Assembly: GCA_036507955.1 (NCBI GenBank)
Contig: DATCIH010000026.1
Location: 1-21,501 of the forward strand
Length of the DNA stretch: 21,501 bases
Direction: 5' to 3'
DNA from: DATCIH01 sp036507955
GTDB taxonomy: Bacteria > Bacillota > Clostridia > Clostridiales > Clostridiaceae
Part shown: positions 7,411 to 14,984 of the stretch, piece after piece
Layout of the letters: the number at the start of each line of letters is the position of its first letter
Position numbering within the stretch: the first letter of the stretch is position 1
Position numbers and translations under genes: made by a program
Notes under the pieces: generated by a model
Databases searched by the model: none
The model's input: only the letters and a program-made list of their open reading frames with translations
Told to the model about the DNA's origin: nothing

Positions 7411-8397
7411 ATGGCAACAATTCAGGATGTAGCACGAGAAGCTGAAGTATCTGTGGCAACCGTATCAAGGGTATTAAATGATAGCAGCCTTGTTACAGAA
7501 AAAACCAGAACAAAGGTTACAGATGTTATTAACAGGCTTAACTATAATCCTAATCTCCTTGGTAGAAATTTAAGAAGATCCGAAACAAGGATTATTTTAG
7601 TTTTGCTACCTAATATTTCAAACCCTTTCTTCTCTAAGATAATTAGAGGTATAGAAGATACTGGCCATAAATATGGCTATAATATAATGATTTGTAACAC
7701 CAATTCTGATGTAAAACGTGAGCTATCTTATATTGAACTATTAAAGAGCAGATTAGCAGATGGGGTAATAATATTTGCCTCAGAACTTAAAAAGGAAGAG
7801 CTAGTTTCAATCGTTAAGAATTATCCAGTTGTTCAATGCTGCGAATATATGGAAGGGCTGGATGTAAGCCATGTATCTATTGATAGCTTTAAAGCTTCTG
7901 AAAGGGTTATGAACCATCTTTTATCCTTAGGCCATAAAAGGATCGGAATGATAAGTTGCAATAACAATTACCTTTCTACTAAAAGAAGAGAAGATGGCTA
8001 CAAGGAAATTCTTAATGATGTAGGTATAGGGTTTAAGGAGGAGCTATTAGTTTATGGAGATTATGGTTTTAGAAGTGGTATGAAGGCCACCGAGGGGCTA
8101 ATGTCCTTAAAGAATCCCCCAACCGCTATCTTTGCTATCTCTGACCTAATGGCAATTGGAGCTATTAAAGCTATTAAGGGAAAGGGTCTTGCTATCCCTA
8201 GTGACATGGCAGTAGCAGGCTTTGACAATATAAATTTTTCACGAATGTATGAGCCTGAGCTTACAACAATTTCCCAGCCTCAATATGACTTAGGAACTAC
8301 AGCAATGGAGCTTTTATTAAAACAGATAAGGGGAGATTGCATCCATCCAGAGGATGTAATTTTAGAGCATGAACTCCTTATAAGAAGATCAACTTAA
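7411..8397 (+). CDS. LacI-family transcriptional regulator
   Basis: 328 residues from ATG 7411 behind GAGGGGG. The N-terminal helix-turn-helix and hinge are textbook: TIQDVAREAEVSVATVSRVL, then a helix with TEKTRTKVTDVINRLNYNPN and the hinge region RNLRRSET. The periplasmic-binding-protein-like effector domain follows (IILVLLPNISNPFFSKIIRG, LADGVIIFAS, HKRIGMISCNN, PTAIFAISDLMAIGAIKAIK, AGFDNINFSRMYEPELTTIS). Proteins of this family repress sugar genes and are released or activated by a sugar. Position between an esterase and a sugar isomerase suggests local control of this cluster, possibly via the palindrome just upstream. The effector sugar cannot be deduced. Confidence 0.93.
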   Translation: MATIQDVAREAEVSVATVSRVLNDSSLVTEKTRTKVTDVINRLNYNPNLLGRNLRRSETRIILVLLPNISNPFFSKIIRGIEDTGHKYGYNIMICNTNSDVKRELSYIELLKSRLADGVIIFASELKKEELVSIVKNYPVVQCCEYMEGLDVSHVSIDSFKASERVMNHLLSLGHKRIGMISCNNNYLSTKRREDGYKEILNDVGIGFKEELLVYGDYGFRSGMKATEGLMSLKNPPTAIFAISDLMAIGAIKAIKGKGLAIPSDMAVAGFDNINFSRMYEPELTTISQPQYDLGTTAMELLLKQIRGDCIHPEDVILEHELLIRRST

Positions 8398-8426
8398 AAA
8401 ATATAATAAGGAAAGGAAGATTTAAT

Positions 8427-9353
8427 ATGCGTATAGGTTTTTTAACTGGTTGCTTAAATAATATTCCTCTAAAAGAAAAAGCAGAATGGGCTTCGAAAAA
8501 TGGGTTTAAGGCTTTAGAGCTTTCCTGTTGGCCAAGAACAAATGATAGAGACTATTCAGGTAGCGAAATAGATGTTGCTAATTTTACAGTTGAAGAAGCC
8601 TTTGAGATAAAGGCTTATTTTAAGAAGTTAGATCTAAAAATATCCTCTTTAGCATATTATGACAATAACCTAGATTGCGATTTGGAGAAAAGAAAGCTGG
8701 TAAATAATCATGTTAAAAAGTGCATTGATGCTGCCTCTATACTTGGAGTTGAGCTTGTAGGTACCTTTGTAGGACGAGATATAAGTAAAAACCTTGAAGA
8801 AAACTTTGATGAATTCGAGGTTGTTTTTAGGGATTTAGTAGCCTATGCAGAATCTAAAAAAGTTAAGCTTATGATTGAAAACTGTCCAATGATAGGTTGG
8901 CAGGTTGAGGGACAACCTGGAACCATATCCTATACCCCAGAATATTGGGATGAAATGTTTAAAAGAGTACCGAGCAAAAGTTTTGGATTAAATTTTGATC
9001 CTTCCCATCTTTACTTTCAACTTATAGATTATATAGAGATTTTACCAGACTATATAAATAGAATCTTCCACGTCCATGCAAAGGATGCTGAAATACTGCC
9101 AGACAAACTAAAGCTTTATGGAATTTTTAATAAGCAAATGAATATTAATAATGAGGATTATGGTTTTTGGAGATATCGTCTCCCTGGTCTTGGCCAAATA
9201 GAATGGAAGCTTTTCTTAATGGCCTTAAAGGAACTAGGCTACAATGATGTAATAAGCATTGAACATGAAGATCCTATCTATGAGGGAACGGAAAGCAGAA
9301 TCAAAGAAGGTCTTATTATAGGTAGAATTAATATAGAAAAGAGTATTAGGTAA
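8427..9353 (+). CDS. sugar phosphate isomerase/epimerase (xylose-isomerase-like TIM barrel)
   Basis: 308 residues from ATG 8427, 29 bases after the LacI-family stop, with GGAAAGGAAG upstream; probably co-transcribed with it. The fold is recognised from MRIGFLTGCL and GFKALELSCWPR at the start, LMIENCPMIGWQ, then GLNFDPSHLYFQLIDYIE, HVHAKDAEILP and a C-terminal ISIEHEDP. These Glu, Asp and His positions form the usual metal site of the AP-endonuclease-2/xylose-isomerase superfamily. Members isomerise or epimerise sugars, inositols or keto-sugars. The precise reaction is not readable from sequence. A terminator follows directly, marking the end of this cluster. Confidence 0.85.
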   Translation: MRIGFLTGCLNNIPLKEKAEWASKNGFKALELSCWPRTNDRDYSGSEIDVANFTVEEAFEIKAYFKKLDLKISSLAYYDNNLDCDLEKRKLVNNHVKKCIDAASILGVELVGTFVGRDISKNLEENFDEFEVVFRDLVAYAESKKVKLMIENCPMIGWQVEGQPGTISYTPEYWDEMFKRVPSKSFGLNFDPSHLYFQLIDYIEILPDYINRIFHVHAKDAEILPDKLKLYGIFNKQMNINNEDYGFWRYRLPGLGQIEWKLFLMALKELGYNDVISIEHEDPIYEGTESRIKEGLIIGRINIEKSIR

Positions 9354-9397
9354 TATAGGCGTTCACTATTAAATGAAATATTTGTCTGATAAAAAGC

Positions 9398-9434
9398 AAA
9401 CACTGTCATATAATGGTACGTGACAGTGTTTTTT
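9398..9434 (+). terminator. Rho-independent terminator
   Basis: Perfect 11-bp stem AAACACTGTCA (9398-9408) and TGACAGTGTTT (9421-9431), 12-base loop, followed by further T residues. It ends the carbohydrate cluster 45 bases after the isomerase stop. A smaller hairpin, AGTATCC/GGATACT (9439-9445 and 9450-9456) followed by TTTT, lies just behind it and may act as a backup. Confidence 0.9.
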
Positions 9435-9567
9435 GTGTAGTATCCTTGTGGATACTTTTAAGCAAAAATAGTATTATTGTAGATATTTATGCTAATATAT
9501 GTAATTATACGTTTTATTATGCCTATATATAGTATTAATGAGCTATTTTCAATCAACATATCGGGTT

Positions 9568-9599
9568 TTATCCACAAATAGTCCACAGGTTGTGGAAAG
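9568..9599. promoter_or_regulatory. cluster of DnaA-box-like sequences
   Basis: A perfect consensus box TTATCCACA (9568-9576) is followed 11 bases on by TAGTCCACA (9579-9587, two mismatches) in the same orientation and by TGTGGAAAG (9591-9599), an inverted box with two mismatches. Three near-boxes within 32 bases of A+T-rich intergenic DNA suggest a DnaA-binding site. There is no dnaA, dnaN or recombination gene nearby, so this is not the chromosome origin as seen here. Confidence 0.45.
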
Positions 9600-9640
9600 T
9601 TATTTTCTACTCCTACTATATATGGTTTTAACATAAAAAC

Positions 9641-9659
9641 ATTGATATACATTATCAAT
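9641..9659. repeat. inverted repeat upstream of glpK, candidate operator
   Basis: Perfect 7-bp inverted repeat ATTGATA, TACAT spacer, TATCAAT, ending 45 bases before the glpK start and next to TATAAT-like sequences (9661-9666 and 9676-9681). It could bind a regulator of the glycerol operon. No standard -35/-10 spacing could be fitted with confidence. Confidence 0.35.
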
Positions 9660-9703
9660 ATATAATGAATAAATATATAATACTTCTAAAAATGGAGGGT
9701 AAA

Positions 9704-11197
9704 ATGGGAAAATATATAATGGCAATAGATCAAGGTACAACCAGCTCTAGATGCATACTATTCAATGAAAAAGGAGAAGTAGCAAGCTCTGCTCAAAAGG
9801 AGTTTGCTCAAATATATCCAAGCCCTGGTTGGGTGGAACACGACCCTAGAGAAATTTGGTCCTCCCAATATGGCGTTTTCTTTGAAGCCATGGCCAAAAT
9901 AAATATAACTGCAAAGGATATTGCTGCTATTGGTGTAACAAATCAAAGGGAAACAACAATTGTATGGAATAAAAAAACAGGAATACCAGTATACAATGCT
10001 ATTGTGTGGCAATGCAGAAGAACTGCACCATATTGTGATGAATTAATTGGTGCTGGCTTTCATAATATAATAAGAGATAAAACAGGGCTTATTTTAGATG
10101 CATATTTTTCTGCAACTAAAATAAAGTGGATATTAGATAATGTCGCCGGTGCCAGGGAAGAGGCAGAAAAGGGTAATTTACTCTTTGGAACGGTAGATAC
10201 TTATCTTATTTGGAATCTTACTAAAGGCAAGGTACATGCCACGGACTATTCTAATGCTTCTAGAACTATGCTCTTTAATATATATACGCTTGAATGGGAT
10301 AAAGAGCTATTGGAGGCTTTTTCTATACCTGCCTCAATGCTTCCTGTTGTAAAGCCATCCAGTCATTTATATGGATATACAGATGATTCTCTATTTGGTG
10401 CTGCTATCCCTATTTCAGGAGTCGCTGGAGATCAACATGCAGCTTTATTTGGTCAAACCTCCTTTCTTAAAGGAACTGCAAAAAACACTTATGGAACAGG
10501 ATGTTTTATGCTTATGAATACAGGCGAAACCCCTGTGAAATCTAAAAACGGATTATTAACTACCATCGCCTGGGGTATTGATGGTAAAATTGAATATGCC
10601 TTAGAAGGTAGCGTTTTTGTAGCTGGTGCTTCAATACAGTGGCTAAGGGACGAACTTCGTATGATAAAGACCGCAGCACAATCAGAGGAATATGCCTTAA
10701 CCGTAGAGGATACAAACGGTGTATTCATGGTTCCAGCTTTTGTTGGGCTTGGTGCTCCCTATTGGGATCCTTATGCCAGGGGAACTATTATAGGTTTAAC
10801 AAGAGGTTCCAAAAAAGAACATATCATAAGAGCTACTTTAGAATCCATAGCTTATCAATCTTATGATGTTATAAAAGCTATGGAGGAAGACTCAATGATA
10901 TTACTTGATACGTTAAAGGTAGATGGAGGAGCAAGTGCTAATAATTTTTTAATGCAATTTCAAGCAGATATCCTTGGTGTTACTGTTGTTAGACCTAAGG
11001 TAATTGAAACCACAGCTTTAGGAGCTGCATATCTAGCTGGGCTAGCAGTAGGTTATTGGGATAACAAGGAATCACTTGTTAAAAATTGGTCTATAGGTGC
11101 TACGTTTAAACCTCAAATGAAGAGTGAAGTGAGGATAGCTTTACTTAAGAAATGGCATCAAGCTGTTAAACGTTCCATGGGTTGGAGTAAGGATTAA
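9704..11197 (+). CDS. glpK: glycerol kinase
   Basis: Makes sn-glycerol-3-phosphate from glycerol and ATP in the cytoplasm. I chose ATG 9704 (497 residues, normal for GlpK) because GGAGGG lies at 9694-9699; an ATG 13 codons upstream has no such site. FGGY-kinase features are all present: MGKYIMAIDQGTTSSRCILF, GWVEHDPREIW, GVTNQRETTIVWNKKTGIPV, IVWQCRRTAPYCD, GTVDTYLIWNLT, DYSNASRTMLFNI, SGVAGDQHAALFGQ, YGTGCFMLMNTG and DGGASANNFLMQFQADILG. It opens the operon with the two FAD oxidoreductases and the DUF1667 gene; the next frame follows within about 20 bases. No glycerol facilitator gene is next to it. Confidence 0.97.
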   Translation: MGKYIMAIDQGTTSSRCILFNEKGEVASSAQKEFAQIYPSPGWVEHDPREIWSSQYGVFFEAMAKINITAKDIAAIGVTNQRETTIVWNKKTGIPVYNAIVWQCRRTAPYCDELIGAGFHNIIRDKTGLILDAYFSATKIKWILDNVAGAREEAEKGNLLFGTVDTYLIWNLTKGKVHATDYSNASRTMLFNIYTLEWDKELLEAFSIPASMLPVVKPSSHLYGYTDDSLFGAAIPISGVAGDQHAALFGQTSFLKGTAKNTYGTGCFMLMNTGETPVKSKNGLLTTIAWGIDGKIEYALEGSVFVAGASIQWLRDELRMIKTAAQSEEYALTVEDTNGVFMVPAFVGLGAPYWDPYARGTIIGLTRGSKKEHIIRATLESIAYQSYDVIKAMEEDSMILLDTLKVDGGASANNFLMQFQADILGVTVVRPKVIETTALGAAYLAGLAVGYWDNKESLVKNWSIGATFKPQMKSEVRIALLKKWHQAVKRSMGWSKD

Positions 11198-11219
11198 TGT
11201 TCTATAGGAGGTGTTATTC

Positions 11220-12674
11220 ATTTATGATATAGCAATTATCGGATCAGGAATTATTGGAACCTCGATTAGTCGAGAGCTTTCAAGATTTAAGCTTAACATC
11301 TGTCTTCTAGATAAAAATTCTGATATTGGAGAAGGAACCACAAAGGCTAATAGCGCTATTATACATGCTGGCTTTGACGCGTCACCCAGTTCTTTAAAAG
11401 GAAAATTAAATGCTAAAGGGAATTCTGCCTTTGATAATCTATCTAAAGAATTAGATTTCCCCTTTAAAAGAATTGGTGCCTTAGTTCTCGCTCTTGCTTC
11501 TCAAGAGCGCACCTTTGAAGCAGAAAAGCTTACTAAATTAGAGGAGCTTAAAGCTCAGGGGATTAAAAATGGTGTTCCTCACCTTGAAATATTGTCTGGG
11601 GCGGAAGCTATGAAGCTTGTACCTTCACTAAACGACTCGATTTATGCTGCTTTATATGCCCCTAGTAGTGGAATTGTATGTCCCTTTGAAATGGCTCTTG
11701 CCATGGCTGAAAATGCTAATGACAACGGGGTTGAATTCTTTTTTAATTCAAAAGTTAAGAGTATAATTAAAGCTGATAATATATTTACCATCAAAACTGA
11801 AAATAGCGAATATCGAGCAAAGGTTGTAATCAATGCTGCAGGGGTTTATGCTGATGAAATAAACAATATGATATCAGAGCATAAGCAGGCTATCATCCCT
11901 AGAAAGGGAGAGTACCTTATTTTTGACAAGGATTGTGGTAAGCTTACAGATATGACACTTTTTCAGCTTCCAACGATTATGGGGAAGGGAGTTTTAATAA
12001 CTCCAACAATTCATGGTAATCTTATAGTAGGACCTAATGCATTAGATATTAGCGATAAGGCTGATACTACAACAACTTCTTCTGCTATTTCCTATGTAAT
12101 ACGAAAAGCCGGCCTTACGATAAGAGCCCTTCCTATGAAAAGTGTAATAACTTCTTTTGCAGGGCTTCGTGCTCATAGCCAAGGGGATGACTTTATTATA
12201 GAGGAAGCTAAAGATGTCCCTGGTTTTATAAATGTTTCCGCCATTGAATCACCTGGGTTATCTAGCGCACCCGCTATTGCAGACATGGTGGTAGATCTTG
12301 CACGTAATAGCTTAGATCTTATAAAAAAAGAAAGCTTTAATCCTAAAAGGCAAGGAATTATAAAATTTATGGAATTAAATAAAGCTGAAAAACAAATGCT
12401 AATAAAAAAGGATCCTTCTTATGGCAGGGTAATCTGTAGGTGCGAAACGGTTACTGAAGGGGAAATATTAGCTTCCATAAGACGACCTTTAGGAGCAAGA
12501 ACCATAGATGGAGTTAAACGAAGGACTAGAGCAGGAATGGGAAGATGTCAGGGTGGTTTTTGTTCCTCAAAAATACTATGGATTTTGTCTAAAGAACTTA
12601 ATTTGCTGCCTGAGGAAGTAACTAAATTTGGAATGAAATCTTTTATTCTTCTAGGCAAAAACAAAAAAGTATAG
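11220..12674 (+). CDS. glpA: GlpA-like FAD oxidoreductase (anaerobic glycerol-3-phosphate dehydrogenase)
   Basis: Oxidises glycerol-3-phosphate to dihydroxyacetone phosphate, probably with the next two proteins. A DAO-type FAD fold starts at YDIAIIGSGIIGTSISRELS, with FAGLRAHSQGDDFIIEEA and IESPGLSSAPAIA near the end of that domain. A C-terminal BFD-like [2Fe-2S] domain shows CRCETVTEGEI and GRCQGGFC (a C-x-C pair and a C-x4-C pair). Start choice is unusual. AGGAGGTG (11206-11213) is a strong ribosome binding site; the only standard start in frame, GTG at 11211, overlaps it. The codon at ideal spacing (8 bases) is ATT at 11220, which would give the family's usual MYDIAIIG start. I therefore place the start at ATT 11220, with GTG 11211 as the alternative. 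Function is confident; subunit naming is by analogy. Confidence 0.85.
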   Translation: MYDIAIIGSGIIGTSISRELSRFKLNICLLDKNSDIGEGTTKANSAIIHAGFDASPSSLKGKLNAKGNSAFDNLSKELDFPFKRIGALVLALASQERTFEAEKLTKLEELKAQGIKNGVPHLEILSGAEAMKLVPSLNDSIYAALYAPSSGIVCPFEMALAMAENANDNGVEFFFNSKVKSIIKADNIFTIKTENSEYRAKVVINAAGVYADEINNMISEHKQAIIPRKGEYLIFDKDCGKLTDMTLFQLPTIMGKGVLITPTIHGNLIVGPNALDISDKADTTTTSSAISYVIRKAGLTIRALPMKSVITSFAGLRAHSQGDDFIIEEAKDVPGFINVSAIESPGLSSAPAIADMVVDLARNSLDLIKKESFNPKRQGIIKFMELNKAEKQMLIKKDPSYGRVICRCETVTEGEILASIRRPLGARTIDGVKRRTRAGMGRCQGGFCSSKILWILSKELNLLPEEVTKFGMKSFILLGKNKKV

Positions 12675-12687
12675 TGGGAGGCTCTAT

Positions 12688-13950
12688 ATGTTATACAAGG
12701 ATTTAGTAATTATTGGTGGTGGCCCTGCTGGGCTTGCCGCTGGAATAAGAGCAAATGAAGAAGGAATTACGGATATTTTGATTATAGAAAGAGAATCTTC
12801 CTTAGGGGGTATATTAAATCAATGTATTCATAGTGGCTTTGGCCTTCATACCTTTAAGGAAGAACTCACGGGTCCCGAATATGCAGATAGATTTACAAGC
12901 CAAATAAAAGACTTAAGCATACCCTATAAACTAAACACTATGGCTATAGAAATCACCCCAGAAAAGGTAATTACTGCTGTAAATGATACTGATGGTATTT
13001 TAGAGATAAAAGCTAAAGCTATAATTCTTGCCATGGGCTGTAGGGAAAGGCCAAGAGGTGCAATCAACATACCTGGCAGCCGCTGCGCTGGTATACTAAC
13101 CGCTGGCACTGCACAGAAATTTGTCAATATTCATGGTTATCTTCCAGGTAAGGAAGTAGTAATACTTGGCTCTGGAGATATTGGTCTTATAATGGCAAGA
13201 AGAATGACTATAGAAGGCGCAAAGGTTAAGGCTGTGGTGGAGCTGATGCCTTATTCTGGCGGTTTAAAAAGAAATATTGTGCAATGCTTGGAAGATTTTA
13301 ATATACCTCTTCTTCTCTCTCACACCATAATAGATATAAAGGGGAAAGATAGAATAGAAGGAGTAACTATTGCAAAAGTAGACAAAAACTTAAAGTCTAT
13401 ACCGGGTACAGAAGAATTTATATTGTGTGATTGCCTTCTTTTATCTGTAGGACTCATACCAGAAAATGATTTATCTCGCTCCGCTGGAATAAACCTATCG
13501 GATGCAACCGGAGGGGCTAAGGTTAATGAAAGCTTTCAAACAAATATTGAAGGAATTTTTGCCTGCGGTAATGTGCTTCAGGTTCACGACTTAGTAGATT
13601 TTGTTACAAATGAAAGCTACAAGGCTGCCTCTAAAGCCAGCAAATATATACAAGGTGCTCACTTTAATAATAGCTCAGCGACCTTAATGGCGGCGGATGG
13701 TGTAAAATATACTATACCAAATTTTGTGGACCCAAATAATATTGATAAGGAAATTCAGGTTACCTTCCGAGTAAGCCAGGAATATAGAGACTCATATATA
13801 TCTGTATATTTTGATGCTACCAGAGAAATTTATAGAAGATTTAAGATTTATACCCCTGGGGTACTTCAAAGTATAGTTCTTCCAAAGAAGCTTTTTAACA
13901 CACATCCAGGACTTAAAACCATAGTTTTTAAAGTGGAGGAAGAAAAATGA
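12688..13950 (+). CDS. GlpB-like FAD/NAD(P)-dependent oxidoreductase
   Basis: 420 residues from ATG 12688 with GGGAGG upstream, 13 bases after the preceding stop. Two Rossmann motifs are visible: GGGPAG for FAD at residues 10-15 and GSGDIG for NAD(P) at about 161-166. Further features are ILAMGCRERPRGAINIPGSR, GILTAGTAQKFVN and the FAD-binding GIFACGNVLQVHDLVDFVTN. This is the pyridine-nucleotide-disulfide oxidoreductase type commonly found between glpA-like and DUF1667 genes in clostridia, where it probably passes electrons from glycerol-3-phosphate to NAD(P) or another carrier. No classical CxxC redox disulfide is seen; a single Cys lies in GGILNQCIHSG. Its last 4 bases overlap the next start (ATGA). 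It is not closely related to proteobacterial GlpB, so I give no symbol. Confidence 0.88.
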   Translation: MLYKDLVIIGGGPAGLAAGIRANEEGITDILIIERESSLGGILNQCIHSGFGLHTFKEELTGPEYADRFTSQIKDLSIPYKLNTMAIEITPEKVITAVNDTDGILEIKAKAIILAMGCRERPRGAINIPGSRCAGILTAGTAQKFVNIHGYLPGKEVVILGSGDIGLIMARRMTIEGAKVKAVVELMPYSGGLKRNIVQCLEDFNIPLLLSHTIIDIKGKDRIEGVTIAKVDKNLKSIPGTEEFILCDCLLLSVGLIPENDLSRSAGINLSDATGGAKVNESFQTNIEGIFACGNVLQVHDLVDFVTNESYKAASKASKYIQGAHFNNSSATLMAADGVKYTIPNFVDPNNIDKEIQVTFRVSQEYRDSYISVYFDATREIYRRFKIYTPGVLQSIVLPKKLFNTHPGLKTIVFKVEEEK

Positions 13951-14303
13951 CTAGAAATAGAAATCTAACCTGTATCGGTTGCCCAAAGGGATGTGAAATG
14001 ATAATAACCCTAGAAAATAGCACTGTAGTTTTAGTTAAAGGTAATAATTGTATAAATGGTAGCATCTATGCCCAAAAGGAATGCGTTAATCCAACAAGAA
14101 TTTTAACTTCAACCGTCCCTGTAGCTGGAAGCTCTGATGTTTTGTCCGTTAAAACAGAAACCGATATTCCAAAGGGAAAGCTCAAAGAATGTATAGAACT
14201 GCTTAAAACCGTGGAGGTAAAGCCTCCCATTAAGCTTGGAGCTATTATAGTATATAATATTGCAAATACAGGTATTAATATTGTGGCTACAAAAAGCATA
14301 TAA
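13947..14303 (+). CDS. DUF1667 cysteine-rich partner protein
   Basis: 118 residues whose ATG overlaps the preceding stop (ATGA), indicating translational coupling. The N-terminus carries LTCIGCPKGCEM with Cys9, Cys12 and Cys16, then Cys35 (GNNCINGS) and Cys46 (KECVNPTR), the DUF1667 pattern that looks like an iron-sulfur or metal site. The second half (VSVKTETDIPKGKLKECIEL-like segment, then NIVATKSI at the end) is also typical. The family regularly accompanies the two FAD oxidoreductases of glycerol operons and is thought to be a small electron-transfer or complex subunit, perhaps in place of GlpC. That role is inference from context. It is the last gene of the operon. Confidence 0.88.
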   Translation: MTRNRNLTCIGCPKGCEMIITLENSTVVLVKGNNCINGSIYAQKECVNPTRILTSTVPVAGSSDVLSVKTETDIPKGKLKECIELLKTVEVKPPIKLGAIIVYNIANTGINIVATKSI

Positions 14304-14329
14304 GTAGCTTATTTGCTATTATCTCCTCC

Positions 14330-14356
14330 AAAAAAAACAGCCCAAATAATGGGCTG
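14330..14356 (-). terminator. Rho-independent terminator of the ferritin-like gene
   Basis: Stem CAGCCC (14338-14343) and GGGCTG (14351-14356) with a 7-base loop. On the minus strand the hairpin is followed by eight T residues (A8 at 14330-14337 on the plus strand), so it ends transcription coming from the minus-strand gene to its right. On the plus strand there is no T tract, so it would stop the glp operon poorly. Confidence 0.85.
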
Positions 14357-14420
14357 CAAAAACATCTCAAGGGGGAAATATGTCTGAAAATATTACAATA
14401 TTATTTTTCTGCTTTCACTC

Positions 14421-14921
14421 CTAGTAAAATTCTTTAAGGAGCTCGCTAAATAATCCAATATGGAAGTTTTCGTCAATAACTATTCTTTCAAGGAGTCTCT
14501 TAACACTTTCATTTTTTATTCTTCTAATATGTTTTTGATATTGATCTATGGCATCATACTCGCTCTTGATGGCAAGCTTAATCCTGTTTTTAGTTGAATC
14601 TGCGTACGGAACAAAATTACTTCTCCAAATCTTATTTGTTCCACTTTCTAGCTTAGGGTCTCCTCCAAGCATTATAAGTACCTCTCCAAGTTTTTGAAAA
14701 TGATTCATTTCTACTATTGAAATGCCATGAAAAATTCCAGCTATCTTTTCATTTTCGATTGCTATATCTGCGATGGTAAATTGAGCTATAGCAGTAAATT
14801 CGCTTATGCAGGAAGCATAATCATCAGAAATGATCCTAGCATCCTCTCTGCTTTTCTTATTTACAGCTATTTTTGGATAGGGTAAATCAACGCAAAACTT
14901 TTTATTTTCAATTATATCCAT
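14421..14921 (-). CDS. ferritin-like di-iron-fold protein
   Basis: 166 residues from the ATG at 14921, chosen because AGGAGGTGA lies just upstream; the GTG at 14930 overlaps that site. Numbered from this ATG, the four-helix di-iron pattern is visible: Glu41 (SEFTAIAQF), Glu71 and His74 (IVEMNHFQK), Glu121 (KSEYDAIDQYQKH) and Glu151 with His154 (DENFHIGLF). This is a complete set of rubrerythrin/ferritin-like ligands. There is no C-terminal rubredoxin domain. Members of this group bind two iron atoms and act in oxygen or peroxide defence, or are of unknown role. The gene has its own terminator and possibly its own promoter downstream of ade. Confidence 0.85.
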   Translation of the reverse strand: MDIIENKKFCVDLPYPKIAVNKKSREDARIISDDYASCISEFTAIAQFTIADIAIENEKIAGIFHGISIVEMNHFQKLGEVLIMLGGDPKLESGTNKIWRSNFVPYADSTKNRIKLAIKSEYDAIDQYQKHIRRIKNESVKRLLERIVIDENFHIGLFSELLKEFY

Positions 14922-14945
14922 TACTTTCACCTCCTGCCTTATAAT

Positions 14946-14976
14946 ATTATATTTTACAGGGGGTTATCTGTGACAA
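14946..14976 (-). promoter_or_regulatory. candidate promoter for the ferritin-like gene
   Basis: On the minus strand TTGTCA (plus 14971-14976) is followed after 19 bases by TATAAT (plus 14946-14951), shortly before the AGGAGGTGA ribosome binding site. The spacer is longer than the usual 17, so this is tentative. Confidence 0.35.
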
Positions 14977-14984
14977 ATATAAAT

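Noticed and set aside
9568..9599. Replication origin
   Set aside because: Only three box-like sequences, no dnaA/dnaN/recF or parAB/rep genes nearby, and no evident unwinding element, so only a DnaA-binding cluster is proposed.
10489..10728. Minus-strand open frame inside glpK
   Set aside because: Antisense shadow of a strongly conserved gene; no independent support.
14330..14356. Terminator of the plus-strand glp operon
   Set aside because: The T tract exists only on the minus strand; on the plus strand the hairpin is followed by GCAAAAAC, so it mainly serves the ferritin-like gene.
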